DNA of 5,218 nucleotides from an uncultured Lachnospiraceae bacterium. Its GTDB lineage: Bacteria > Bacillota > Clostridia > Lachnospirales > Lachnospiraceae. The stretch spans positions 1 to 5,218 of the forward strand of contig CAJOQZ010000109.1 of the NCBI GenBank assembly GCA_905236585.1, in the 5' to 3' direction. Shown piece after piece: positions 1 to 5,218 of the stretch. Each line of letters opens with the position of its first letter. Positions within the stretch are counted from its first letter, which is position 1. Under the pieces are notes generated by a model that did not search any database, had not been told where the DNA came from, and saw only the letters and a program-made list of their open reading frames with translations. The translations under genes and the position numbers were made by a program.

Positions 1-1318
1 CCCCCTCCACGTACTCTTTTTCGAGATACGTGCTGGCATCTGTTATCATAACGGCGCCGTTCAAAAACATGTTCGCGATCCGCTCCGTCATGCCCGCCTT
101 GTGCCACGACATGATATTCAGGGAAACTTTCGACTGCGCATACAACATAAGCGCCTCTTCCCCTGCTTTTTCCTCGTGAAGCGTCACGTTCGGATTCTTC
201 TCGTACTTCGTCCCGCAAAAACTGGAGGAAAACAAGTCAACCGCTATCCCAGCCGCGAGGATCGTATCCAATATCTTCTCCCGCAGATAACTCATCACCA
301 TAAAGCACGCCGGTTTGATGTCAAAGAGAAGATCCGAAAATGCTTTATCGTCGCTAAGCGCCTCATGCGCCATTCTCTCCCGAACCGCCCTCGCCCGAAT
401 GCCTCCGGCGGAGGCTTCTTCTGTTGAACCGCCGCTTTTACGTTCGACCTCTTCCAACATTCCCCGCAAGCCATCTTCCCATGTCAGACTGCGGTGGGAT
501 AACATATAGGCGATCATCCGCCGTGCCAGCCCGCCCATCCTGCGGTTCAACTGCCCCACCTGTATATTCCACAGCCGCCAGTTGTGATACGTGCCGATAA
601 ATGTAAAATCATAAAGGAAATCTTTCCCATCCTGCTGCCCGTCTATTGCCGAGAGGCTTCCGTCTTCCGACCGGATTCCTCCCTTATCCTGTTCGGATGC
701 GGACGCGATCTGCCCCGCCGGGGGGAGCAGCGCGGTCTTCGCATAATCCGCGTAATAATCCGAAATAAAGCGCACATAATTCATATCATGGGTAAGGATG
801 GTGTAGTCCTTCGGTCCGCCGATGATATGCTCCCGCATCCAGATCGGGTGATCCAAGAACATATTGAACTTTGGTCCGATGATAGCATCGTGGACATTCT
901 CCCCTGTCTTCAGACGGACGGAAAACGCGAACGTCTGAATCCCTATGACGGCGCGAAACCGCTTGCCCATCAGCGTAACCAGTTCCGCCACATTATCCCC
1001 GTACGGATTGAAATACTCCACAAACTGCCCCTGCGCCTCCAGCGCCCTGCCGAGTCCGTACGCGAAAAGATCCAGCACGCCGTAGCAGATCGGGTTGCCG
1101 ACATAAAGCAGGATCGGACAGTAGACCTTGTCCATTTCCTCATATGCTTCCTGCCGGGCGATCATCGACTCTAAAAAAGCGATCCCTTCCTGCCCGTATG
1201 CAGACAATCCCTCTTCGATAACCGCCGTCGCTTCTTCGTCGAAACGTCCGCTTGCGCGCAGGGCTTCCTGCCGCCGGGAAAGCATATAGCATTTTCTTTT
1301 GTACTCCTCAAAACCCAT
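1..1318 (-). CDS. CgeB-type glycosyltransferase, 3' end beyond window
   Basis: The frame is open from the ATG at 1318 to the window edge, 439 codons without a stop, so the C-terminus is missing. It looks like a GT-B fold glycosyltransferase of the CgeB/YkvP group (DUF3880-like N-terminus plus Glyco_trans_1_2 C-terminus). The N-terminal Rossmann-like half has a hydrophobic strand and glycine turn (LLYVGNPICYG, residues 70-80), FNMFLDHPIWM (151-161) and an aromatic-rich stretch (180-191). A hydrophilic linker (about 200-232) leads to FIGTYHNWR (240-248). The C-terminal nucleotide-sugar half shows LNIMSWHKAGMTERI (400-414) and NGAVMITDASTYLEKE (420-435), which are hallmarks of the family. Donor and acceptor cannot be read from the sequence. 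It lies just after fliS on the same strand, so flagellin glycosylation is a reasonable inference. Start choice is weak: no ribosome binding site precedes 1318. Alternatives are a TTG at 1333 or the ATG at 1285. Family sure, substrate unsure. Confidence 0.85.
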   Translation of the reverse strand, partial: MGFEEYKRKCYMLSRRQEALRASGRFDEEATAVIEEGLSAYGQEGIAFLESMIARQEAYEEMDKVYCPILLYVGNPICYGVLDLFAYGLGRALEAQGQFVEYFNPYGDNVAELVTLMGKRFRAVIGIQTFAFSVRLKTGENVHDAIIGPKFNMFLDHPIWMREHIIGGPKDYTILTHDMNYVRFISDYYADYAKTALLPPAGQIASASEQDKGGIRSEDGSLSAIDGQQDGKDFLYDFTFIGTYHNWRLWNIQVGQLNRRMGGLARRMIAYMLSHRSLTWEDGLRGMLEEVERKSGGSTEEASAGGIRARAVRERMAHEALSDDKAFSDLLFDIKPACFMVMSYLREKILDTILAAGIAVDLFSSSFCGTKYEKNPNVTLHEEKAGEEALMLYAQSKVSLNIMSWHKAGMTERIANMFLNGAVMITDASTYLEKEYVEG

Positions 1319-1324
1319 ACAGTC

Positions 1325-1353
1325 ATTGTACAAAAAAAAGAGGCAGGATGCAA
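1325..1353 (-). promoter_or_regulatory. Possible sigma-A promoter for the glycosyltransferase
   Basis: TTGCAT (1348-1353) and TACAAT (1325-1330) are separated by exactly 17 bases. The -10 matches the vegetative consensus at five of six bases, the -35 at three of six. The -35 and the spacer lie inside the terminator hairpin that follows fliS. Transcription would begin about at the ATG at 1318, giving a leaderless message. The overlap with the T-tract makes a chance match possible. Confidence 0.35.
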
Positions 1354-1370
1354 CGCATCCTCCTCTTTTT
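1332..1370 (-). terminator. Rho-independent terminator after fliS
   Basis: On the minus strand, a 16-bp stem starting AAAAAGAGG and AGGATGC pairs across a GTT loop with GCATCCT and CCTCTTTTT, with one bulged G. Eight T residues end the structure. It lies 56 bases past the fliS stop and would end the fliT-sORF-fliS transcript. The A-run on the other arm means it could also work on the plus strand, but no plus-strand gene approaches it. The last T is 13 bases before the glycosyltransferase ATG. Confidence 0.9.
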
Positions 1371-1425
1371 ATTGGATTCCAAACTCAATTTGCGCCGCCG
1401 TTTTGCCCCTGTGCGCGGCCCGCCG

Positions 1426-1815
1426 TCAGTTCACCTTGGTGCCGTTCGCCGTCAGGCGCATGACTTCCTTCCATGTGTCGCGCATGGTACGCAGATGCTT
1501 TAAGACATCCTCTAAGATCTCCGGGTCCTTTTTGATGTTCGCCTCCGTCAAGCGCTCACGGATATATTTGTATACGTTGTCAAAATCCTCCGCCACCTTA
1601 TACTTGCGGTTCAGGGTGATCTGAAACTCTTCGATCACGCGGTCCGTCTTGCGGATATTGTCGTGCGCCTTCTGTATCTCGTTCTTCTCACACGCCACGA
1701 TCGCAATGTTGCAGAACTTGATCGCGCCCTCATAGAGCATCAGCGTCAGATCCGCCGGTGTCGCCGTTAAAATCCTGTTCTTCTGATATGCTTCATATCC
1801 GCTGCTCGGTGCCAT
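1426..1815 (-). CDS. fliS: FliS, flagellin export chaperone
   Basis: 129 residues, the normal length for FliS. This cytoplasmic four-helix protein binds the C-terminal helix of flagellin, prevents early polymerisation and helps delivery to the flagellar type III export gate. The family signature is clear near the N-terminus: the YQKNRILTATP segment (residues 10-20), which forms the cap region, then LTLMLYEGAIKF (23-34). The C-terminal helix LRTMRDTWKEVM (108-119) is also typical. The ATG at 1815 is chosen because AAGGAG lies 7 bases upstream (1823-1828) and the family motif starts soon after. It follows a small ORF by 56 bases, a gap that holds a possible sigma-28 type promoter, and is followed by a strong terminator. 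No flagellin gene is in the window, so its client lies elsewhere. Identification is secure. Confidence 0.97.
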   Translation of the reverse strand: MAPSSGYEAYQKNRILTATPADLTLMLYEGAIKFCNIAIVACEKNEIQKAHDNIRKTDRVIEEFQITLNRKYKVAEDFDNVYKYIRERLTEANIKKDPEILEDVLKHLRTMRDTWKEVMRLTANGTKVN

Positions 1816-1848
1816 GATCCATCTCCTTCTTGAAAACCTTTACTACTT

Positions 1849-1874
1849 ATATCGGATAGTTTGTATATTTCTTA
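1849..1874 (-). promoter_or_regulatory. Possible sigma-28 (SigD/FliA) promoter before fliS
   Basis: TAAG (1871-1874), 14 bases, then TCCGATAT (1849-1856) resembles the motility sigma factor consensus TAAA-N15-GCCGATAT: three of four and seven of eight bases, with a spacer one base short. It would start transcription a little over 20 bases before the fliS ATG. The -35 overlaps the stop codon of the small ORF. fliS is a late flagellar gene, which fits, but the match is by eye. Confidence 0.4.
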
Positions 1875-2030
1875 ATTCTTATCCGTTATTTCTTTCTTCT
1901 CTTTTATTTTCTCGACCGCCTCTTGCGTACTTATGCGTCCTTCTACTCCGAGGAAAAAGTCTCCTAAACAATTTTCCATATTCAATCCACGAAAAATCTC
2001 GACAAGATTGGCGTTTTCCTGCATTGTCAT
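1872..2030 (-). CDS. Small ORF of 52 codons between fliT-like gene and fliS
   Basis: I do not recognise this protein. It starts MTMQENANLVEIFRGLN and ends KIKEKKEITDKN. Support for it being real: a strong AGGAGG (2040-2045) lies 9 bases before the ATG; the frame fills most of the 237-base gap between its neighbours; and it begins 22 bases after the preceding stop, as expected in an operon. The N-terminal two thirds could form an amphipathic helix and a hydrophobic stretch (LGDFFLGVE, residues 22-30) containing no clear membrane segment. The last 15 residues are a highly charged, lysine- and glutamate-rich helix. There is one cysteine (residue 21). GC is 38% (60 of 159 bases) and it uses ATA isoleucine codons, unlike the flanking genes that favour ATC. 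Its position among export chaperones suggests a flagellar accessory role, but this is only inference. Confidence 0.62.
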   Translation of the reverse strand: MTMQENANLVEIFRGLNMENCLGDFFLGVEGRISTQEAVEKIKEKKEITDKN

Positions 2031-2039
2031 TGCCGTTTT

Positions 2040-2046
2040 CCTCCTT
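2040..2046 (-). promoter_or_regulatory. Ribosome binding site of the small ORF
   Basis: AAGGAGG is a full match to the anti-Shine-Dalgarno core and lies 9 bases before the ATG at 2030. It follows the stop codon of the fliT-like gene by 6 bases. It is the strongest single sign that the small ORF is translated, and it favours the first ATG over the second one at 2024. fliS has its own site at 1823-1828, so this one is not needed for fliS. Confidence 0.7.
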
Positions 2047-2052
2047 TTTGAC

Positions 2053-2532
2053 CTACTCCTTATGATCCATGAACTGCGGATCGATGTTGTTCCGCTTCAT
2101 CATGTTCTGATAGTATATGTTCGCCGCCCGCTGTCCGGTGCGCACTTTCTGCACCCGCTGCTTGATAGAAGAAAAACGCTTGCTCGCCAGATTGCGGTTC
2201 CGCTGCTCCTCCGCCTGGATTTCATTGCTTAAGTCGTTAATCTGCGGAATCAGCCCCTGCATCTTCTTAATCTCGTCCGCATATGCCGCTCTGTCGCTTT
2301 CCACGGCTTCTCTGACCTTCTCATACAATGTCTCAAAGCCGTCGTCAAGCGCCACGATCTGATCGACGAGTTTGCCTTTTTCCTCGAAATTGTCATCCAG
2401 TTCATCCGGCGTGGACAGCTCATCAAGAAGTATCTCCCTTTGCCTGGCGTTCTTCTGCCGGATCATCTTCAAAATATCGATCTTCTTCTCGAGGCTTTCC
2501 CGCAGCATGATTACATAATCTTTTTTGTCCAT
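2053..2532 (-). CDS. FliT/FlgN-type flagellar export chaperone
   Basis: 159 residues, predicted all alpha-helical and cytoplasmic. The sequence has the layout of the FlgN/FliT chaperones: a long N-terminal helix (residues 5-38, LRESLEKKIDILKMI), then FEEKGKLVDQIVALDDGFETLY (49-70 including the EEKGKL-D-GF pattern seen in clostridial members), then a long charged coiled-coil helix (about 72-128). The C-terminal tail from 118 is basic (KRFSSIKQRVQKVRTGQR) and ends in a hydrophilic segment. Such proteins bind FliD or the hook-filament junction proteins before export; lying between fliD and fliS makes FliD a likely client. It is longer than enterobacterial FliT (roughly 120 residues). The ATG at 2532 is the only in-frame start after upstream stops; its ribosome site is poor (AAGGA at 2546-2550, 13 bases away), so translation may be weak. 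The chaperone role is likely; the choice between FliT and FlgN is open. Confidence 0.8.
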   Translation of the reverse strand: MDKKDYVIMLRESLEKKIDILKMIRQKNARQREILLDELSTPDELDDNFEEKGKLVDQIVALDDGFETLYEKVREAVESDRAAYADEIKKMQGLIPQINDLSNEIQAEEQRNRNLASKRFSSIKQRVQKVRTGQRAANIYYQNMMKRNNIDPQFMDHKE

Positions 2533-2604
2533 ATGCCCTAACCGTTCCTTTTTCGTGCCGAATGTTCCGCCGCCCGGACTACCGCCTTGCTTCTGTCATA
2601 TTCT

Positions 2605-2612
2605 ATATCGTC
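2605..2612 (-). promoter_or_regulatory. Sigma-28-like -10 element upstream of fliT-like gene
   Basis: GACGATAT matches seven of eight bases of the motility sigma -10 (GCCGATAT). No good TAAA lies 14 to 16 bases upstream; the nearest fit is TATA with 14 bases between. A weak call, listed because a similar box precedes fliS. Confidence 0.2.
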
Positions 2613-2624
2613 CACATTACGGTT

Positions 2625-2633
2625 ATTATAACA
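2625..2633 (-). promoter_or_regulatory. Extended -10 promoter for the fliT-sORF-fliS unit
   Basis: TGTTATAAT is a perfect TGnTATAAT extended -10 element. The hexamer 17 bases upstream is TGTAAA (three of six bases of the -35 consensus), which is tolerated with an extended -10. It begins one base past the terminator after fliD. Transcription would start near 2618, giving a leader of about 86 bases before the fliT-like ATG. The likely role is to express the chaperones separately from fliD. Confidence 0.6.
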
Positions 2634-2634
2634 C

Positions 2635-2665
2635 AAAAGACGCATCCTTTACAGATGCGTCTTTT
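2635..2665 (-). terminator. Intrinsic terminator between fliD and fliT-like gene
   Basis: A perfect 12-bp inverted repeat (AAAAGACGCATC and GATGCGTCTTTT) closes a 7-base loop, 26 bases after the fliD stop. The T-tract is short (four T, then GTGTT), so termination may be partial and some transcripts could read on into the chaperone genes. The hairpin is symmetrical and could act in both directions. Confidence 0.85.
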
Positions 2666-2691
2666 ATCTTTTCATAAAATTTTAGTTATCG

Positions 2692-5148
2692 TCAGCCCCC
2701 GAGCATGCCGGTCAGCGAACTCGAATTGCTGTTTAGCGTGGCAAGCGCCTTCTCCATTGCAGCAAACTGTTTGTAGTAGCGTTCCTCCATATCCGCCAGA
2801 CGCGTCTCCCACGTCTTGATCTGCGTCGTATAATTGGAGTACTCCTTGCCCATCTCCTTGTCGTTGTAAATGGTGTATGCGCTGCTCATGGTGGTGGACT
2901 TCATTTTCTTGTCGAGATTATCATAAAGCCCCTGCGTCACCTGCTTCATCAGGCTCTCCACCGCATCCGGGTCCTCTTCGATCATTTTCATGAGTTTGTC
3001 CGCATTTGCCGAGGAAATATCATCATCCTCGTCCCCGTCGATATGGAGCGCATTGCGGTCGGTTGCCGATGACGAGAAATATCCCGCCGTCTTGATGCCA
3101 AGCGATGCCAGCGAAAGGCTCTTCGTCGTACCGTCCGCCATCGTCACCGAATAAGACTTGGACATGGAGTTGGAGATCGTGGACATAATCCCGCTCAATG
3201 TCTGATCCCGCCGCAGCAGGGAACTCTTGATCTTCGTCTCCCACTTCTCGACCTCCGTATCGGACATTGCCTCTTTTTCTTCGTCCGTCAACGGCTCGTA
3301 ACCCTTTGCCGCCTCTGCGTTATACGAAGTGGACAGGCTGTTCATGACCTCATTGTACTGCGTGAGGAAATCCTTGATCTTGTCGTAGGTCGCCTGCGTG
3401 TCGCTTGCGGTCGTGATCGTAATGCTCTCTCCCGGTGCCGTCGTAGCGGTTGCGTTGATCGTCAGACCGTTGATATTGAACTTATTGGAGGATGATGAGA
3501 ACGTCGCGTCGTTCAAAACGATCTGTGCATCCTCGCCGTTCACGCGGGTCGCCGTGGAAGAATAGCCAAGCCCCGTCGTAAGCGCGGTATTTGCTATGGC
3601 GATCTTGTCCATCGCCTCCGACAACTGGTTGGCAAGATCGGTGTCCTCCGTAGCCGCCGGTCCCGACATGCTTGCAATTCCTGATACATCCCATGTGGAA
3701 TTGTCGCTGATGTATGTATTCCATGTCGAGATATTGCTGTTATTTGTCGCAACTTTGCCGTCAAGTTCCGCAACAATGTCGGAAACCGATTCTGTCGCGC
3801 CGTCCGCTTGCGCATTCGCCACCCGCGTAATAAACGCTTCGTCCTCAGCATCCGGTGCTTCGTTGAACGTCTTTACCGTATTGTAATTCGACTTGTAGGT
3901 ATTCCATTTCGTCTCGTCGGTTTTGGGCGTCGTCCCGTCTTCCTCATAAACGGTATTCTCTTCGCCATCCGTAACGTTTGTAATCAGCCCCGCCTCTTTC
4001 GCTAAGTCCGTCAACTGCGTGGATACCGTAAGATCGTCCGAAGAGCGGTATTTCTGCTCCTTCCCCTCACTGTCGGTATAGGTATAATCGTACAGCGTCT
4101 TGCCGTTCTCATCCGTAAGCGTATTCCCGGATTCATCCTTCGCCTCGGTACGTCCGGTGTATTCCGTCACCGTCCCGTCATCCGAGACTGCCGCATATGT
4201 CGAAGATGCCGAAAGCAGCCCGTTGATCTTGCTCTTTGTCGAACCGTCCGCAAGCAGAGAATTATTCTCCGCATCCGCATTCGCGTAGGCTTTCTGCCGC
4301 GCATAGCGGGCGTTGTCCGTCGTCGCGTTCGTAACATTATTATGATACTCTTTTAATGTATCTAAAACGTTTGCAATATTTTCTCTGGTCTTCGTCTCGT
4401 CATACGTTCCGTTCGTCGTCACCGTACCGTCGTCATTGTACGTATAAAGAGCCTCGCCGTTCGTATTCAGCGCATAGGCGCCATAACTTTTATACATGGC
4501 GTCGCCGGATGTGGACTCCACGTTAAGACCCGTTACATTCAGAGCCGCCAAGCCGCCGATATTGGACGCGGTCATGGAAAAATCATTGGACGCGCCGCTT
4601 TCTTTGGCACTGACGAAGAACCGGTGATTGCTTTCATCAAAGGATGCGTTCACACCGGCATCCTTCAACTTCGATACCAGATCGTTGATGGTCGTGGAAC
4701 TATCTACATTGATATCCGTCGTACCGTCCTTCGTCCCTACGGTAATCGTTCCCGACGACTCCAGCCCGAGGGAGCCAAGCGTCGAAGAGCCCGTCGTCGA
4801 CGATGACAGTTCGCCGCCGGTAATATACCCTGCAGAAGCGAGTTTGTTGATCTTTAAGGTCTGCGTGCCGTTAAGCGCATTGGAAGACGCCGTAACCGAC
4901 GCCTTGGTCGTATCGGACACCGTCGTCTTTTTCGTCTTGTAGCCCGCCGAGGACAGACGCATCTTGTCCAAACTCTTATAGAGGTCGTAAACCTTTGTGT
5001 TCACGCCCTTCCATGCGTCCATCTTCCACTGCTGCTTGGTCTGTGCTTTGACTAATTTATCTTTTTTCGTCTTGTATCCGGACACTAATGCCGTAACAAT
5101 GGATTCGGTATCCAGCCCGGAATTCATTCCATTAATTCTAATAGGCAT
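2692..5148 (-). CDS. fliD: FliD, flagellar filament cap (HAP2), long form
   Basis: 818 residues; many FliD proteins have 400 to 700. FliD is exported without a signal peptide, forms the cap at the filament tip and guides flagellin assembly. The N-terminal FliD_N domain is clear: RINGMNSGLDTESIV (residues 4-18), helix WKMDAWKGVNTKVYDL (41-56), LSSAGYKTKK (65-74). Residues 155-209 (LVSKLKDAGVNASF, GGLAALNVTG) and 538-580 (GEDAQIVLND, NKFNINGLTI) are the usual D2/D3 pieces, separated by about 300 extra residues. The FliD_C part carries LASLGIKTAGYFS (680-692), an acidic DGDEDDD (704-710), and the C-terminal coiled coil (about 771-809) ending GMLGG. No cysteine is present, as common in axial flagellar proteins. 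The ATG at 5148 has AGGAGG 7 bases upstream. It directly follows flaG and is closed by a terminator. Confidence 0.97.
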   Translation of the reverse strand: MPIRINGMNSGLDTESIVTALVSGYKTKKDKLVKAQTKQQWKMDAWKGVNTKVYDLYKSLDKMRLSSAGYKTKKTTVSDTTKASVTASSNALNGTQTLKINKLASAGYITGGELSSSTTGSSTLGSLGLESSGTITVGTKDGTTDINVDSSTTINDLVSKLKDAGVNASFDESNHRFFVSAKESGASNDFSMTASNIGGLAALNVTGLNVESTSGDAMYKSYGAYALNTNGEALYTYNDDGTVTTNGTYDETKTRENIANVLDTLKEYHNNVTNATTDNARYARQKAYANADAENNSLLADGSTKSKINGLLSASSTYAAVSDDGTVTEYTGRTEAKDESGNTLTDENGKTLYDYTYTDSEGKEQKYRSSDDLTVSTQLTDLAKEAGLITNVTDGEENTVYEEDGTTPKTDETKWNTYKSNYNTVKTFNEAPDAEDEAFITRVANAQADGATESVSDIVAELDGKVATNNSNISTWNTYISDNSTWDVSGIASMSGPAATEDTDLANQLSEAMDKIAIANTALTTGLGYSSTATRVNGEDAQIVLNDATFSSSSNKFNINGLTINATATTAPGESITITTASDTQATYDKIKDFLTQYNEVMNSLSTSYNAEAAKGYEPLTDEEKEAMSDTEVEKWETKIKSSLLRRDQTLSGIMSTISNSMSKSYSVTMADGTTKSLSLASLGIKTAGYFSSSATDRNALHIDGDEDDDISSANADKLMKMIEEDPDAVESLMKQVTQGLYDNLDKKMKSTTMSSAYTIYNDKEMGKEYSNYTTQIKTWETRLADMEERYYKQFAAMEKALATLNSNSSSLTGMLGG

Positions 5149-5159
5149 ATCGTCTCCTC

Positions 5160-5218
5160 CTATCTCTTTTCATCAACAAGAAGGCCCGCCATTTCCCATG
5201 CTTTCGCGATCAAATCCA
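5160..5218 (-). CDS. flaG: FlaG-type protein, C-terminal 18 residues only
   Basis: The minus-strand frame entering at the right edge reads DLIAKAWEMAGLLVDEKR and stops at TAG (5160-5162). The pattern of a helix, then GLLVDEKR, then the end, is what FlaG proteins show at the C-terminus, and flaG commonly lies just before fliD. FlaG is small and affects filament length in some bacteria. The stop codon overlaps the AGGAGG that serves fliD, so the two are probably co-transcribed and translationally linked. With only 18 residues visible, the name rests on both the short match and the context. Confidence 0.68.
   Translation of the reverse strand, partial: DLIAKAWEMAGLLVDEKR

Noticed and set aside
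101..509. Two overlapping plus-strand frames (108 and 64 codons)
   Set aside because: Both are antisense shadows of the glycosyltransferase frame, which runs uninterrupted through this region.
584..1174. Plus-strand frame of 196 codons
   Set aside because: It lies wholly antisense to the glycosyltransferase, whose minus-strand frame carries clear family motifs. The plus-strand protein is rich in Arg, His and Ile with no domain pattern and no good ribosome site.
1171..1353. Minus-strand frame with TTG start inside the terminator
   Set aside because: It begins within the hairpin, has no ribosome binding site and overlaps the glycosyltransferase N-terminus in another frame.
1814..2232. Plus-strand frames across the small ORF and the fliT-like gene
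   Set aside because: They are antisense to a better supported gene order, are hydrophobic or Arg/Leu-rich without pattern, and lack Shine-Dalgarno sites.
1332..2665. GGATGCGT shared by the two terminator hairpins, as a possible repeat element
   Set aside because: Only eight bases are shared, in different arms and with different loops; this is expected by chance among GC-rich stems.
3596..4005. Plus-strand frames within fliD
   Set aside because: They arise because the Ser/Thr/Asp-rich fliD codons give few stops on the opposite strand; fliD itself is intact and recognisable.
1..5218. CRISPR array, tRNA or rRNA gene, insertion sequence, attachment site
   Set aside because: No regularly spaced direct repeats, cloverleaf, terminal inverted repeats or transposase motifs were seen by eye on either strand.

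Overview
The window is a stretch of a flagellar late-gene locus, with every credible gene on the minus strand. In transcription order (right to left) it holds: the last 18 codons of a FlaG-type gene; fliD (filament cap); a hairpin terminator followed at once by an extended -10 promoter; a FliT/FlgN-type chaperone gene; a 52-codon small ORF; fliS (flagellin chaperone); a strong terminator; and a CgeB-type glycosyltransferase gene that runs off the left edge. The protein sequences, the AGGAGG ribosome binding sites and the gene order suggest a motile, Gram-positive anaerobe of the Clostridia. Lachnospiraceae (Roseburia/Butyrivibrio-like) is my best guess, from family resemblance only.

Region by region. 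5160-5218: C-terminus of FlaG; its stop codon overlaps the fliD ribosome binding site. 2692-5148: fliD, 818 codons and no cysteine, with a roughly 300-residue insertion in the outer part of the cap protein. 2533-2691: no gene, but a 12-bp terminator hairpin (2635-2665) and a TGnTATAAT promoter (2625-2633). 2053-2532: 159-aa FliT/FlgN-like chaperone. 1872-2030: small ORF of 52 codons with a strong ribosome binding site. 1816-1871: short gap with a possible sigma-28 (SigD/FliA) type promoter. 1426-1815: fliS. 1332-1370: intrinsic terminator. 1-1318: glycosyltransferase, at least 439 residues, 3' end missing.

How the genes work together. FliD caps the growing filament and lets exported flagellin fold under it. 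FliS keeps flagellin soluble in the cytoplasm and delivers it to the export gate. The FliT/FlgN-like protein probably does the same for FliD or the hook-filament junction proteins. FlaG is thought to affect filament length. The glycosyltransferase sits where other clostridia keep flagellin glycosylation enzymes, so flagellin is a reasonable but unproven target. The two terminators suggest three transcription units (flaG-fliD, fliT-sORF-fliS, and the glycosyltransferase), which may be expressed at different levels.

The parts that look least described are the small ORF before fliS, the large FliD insertion, and the start of the glycosyltransferase, which lies against a terminator with no ribosome binding site.
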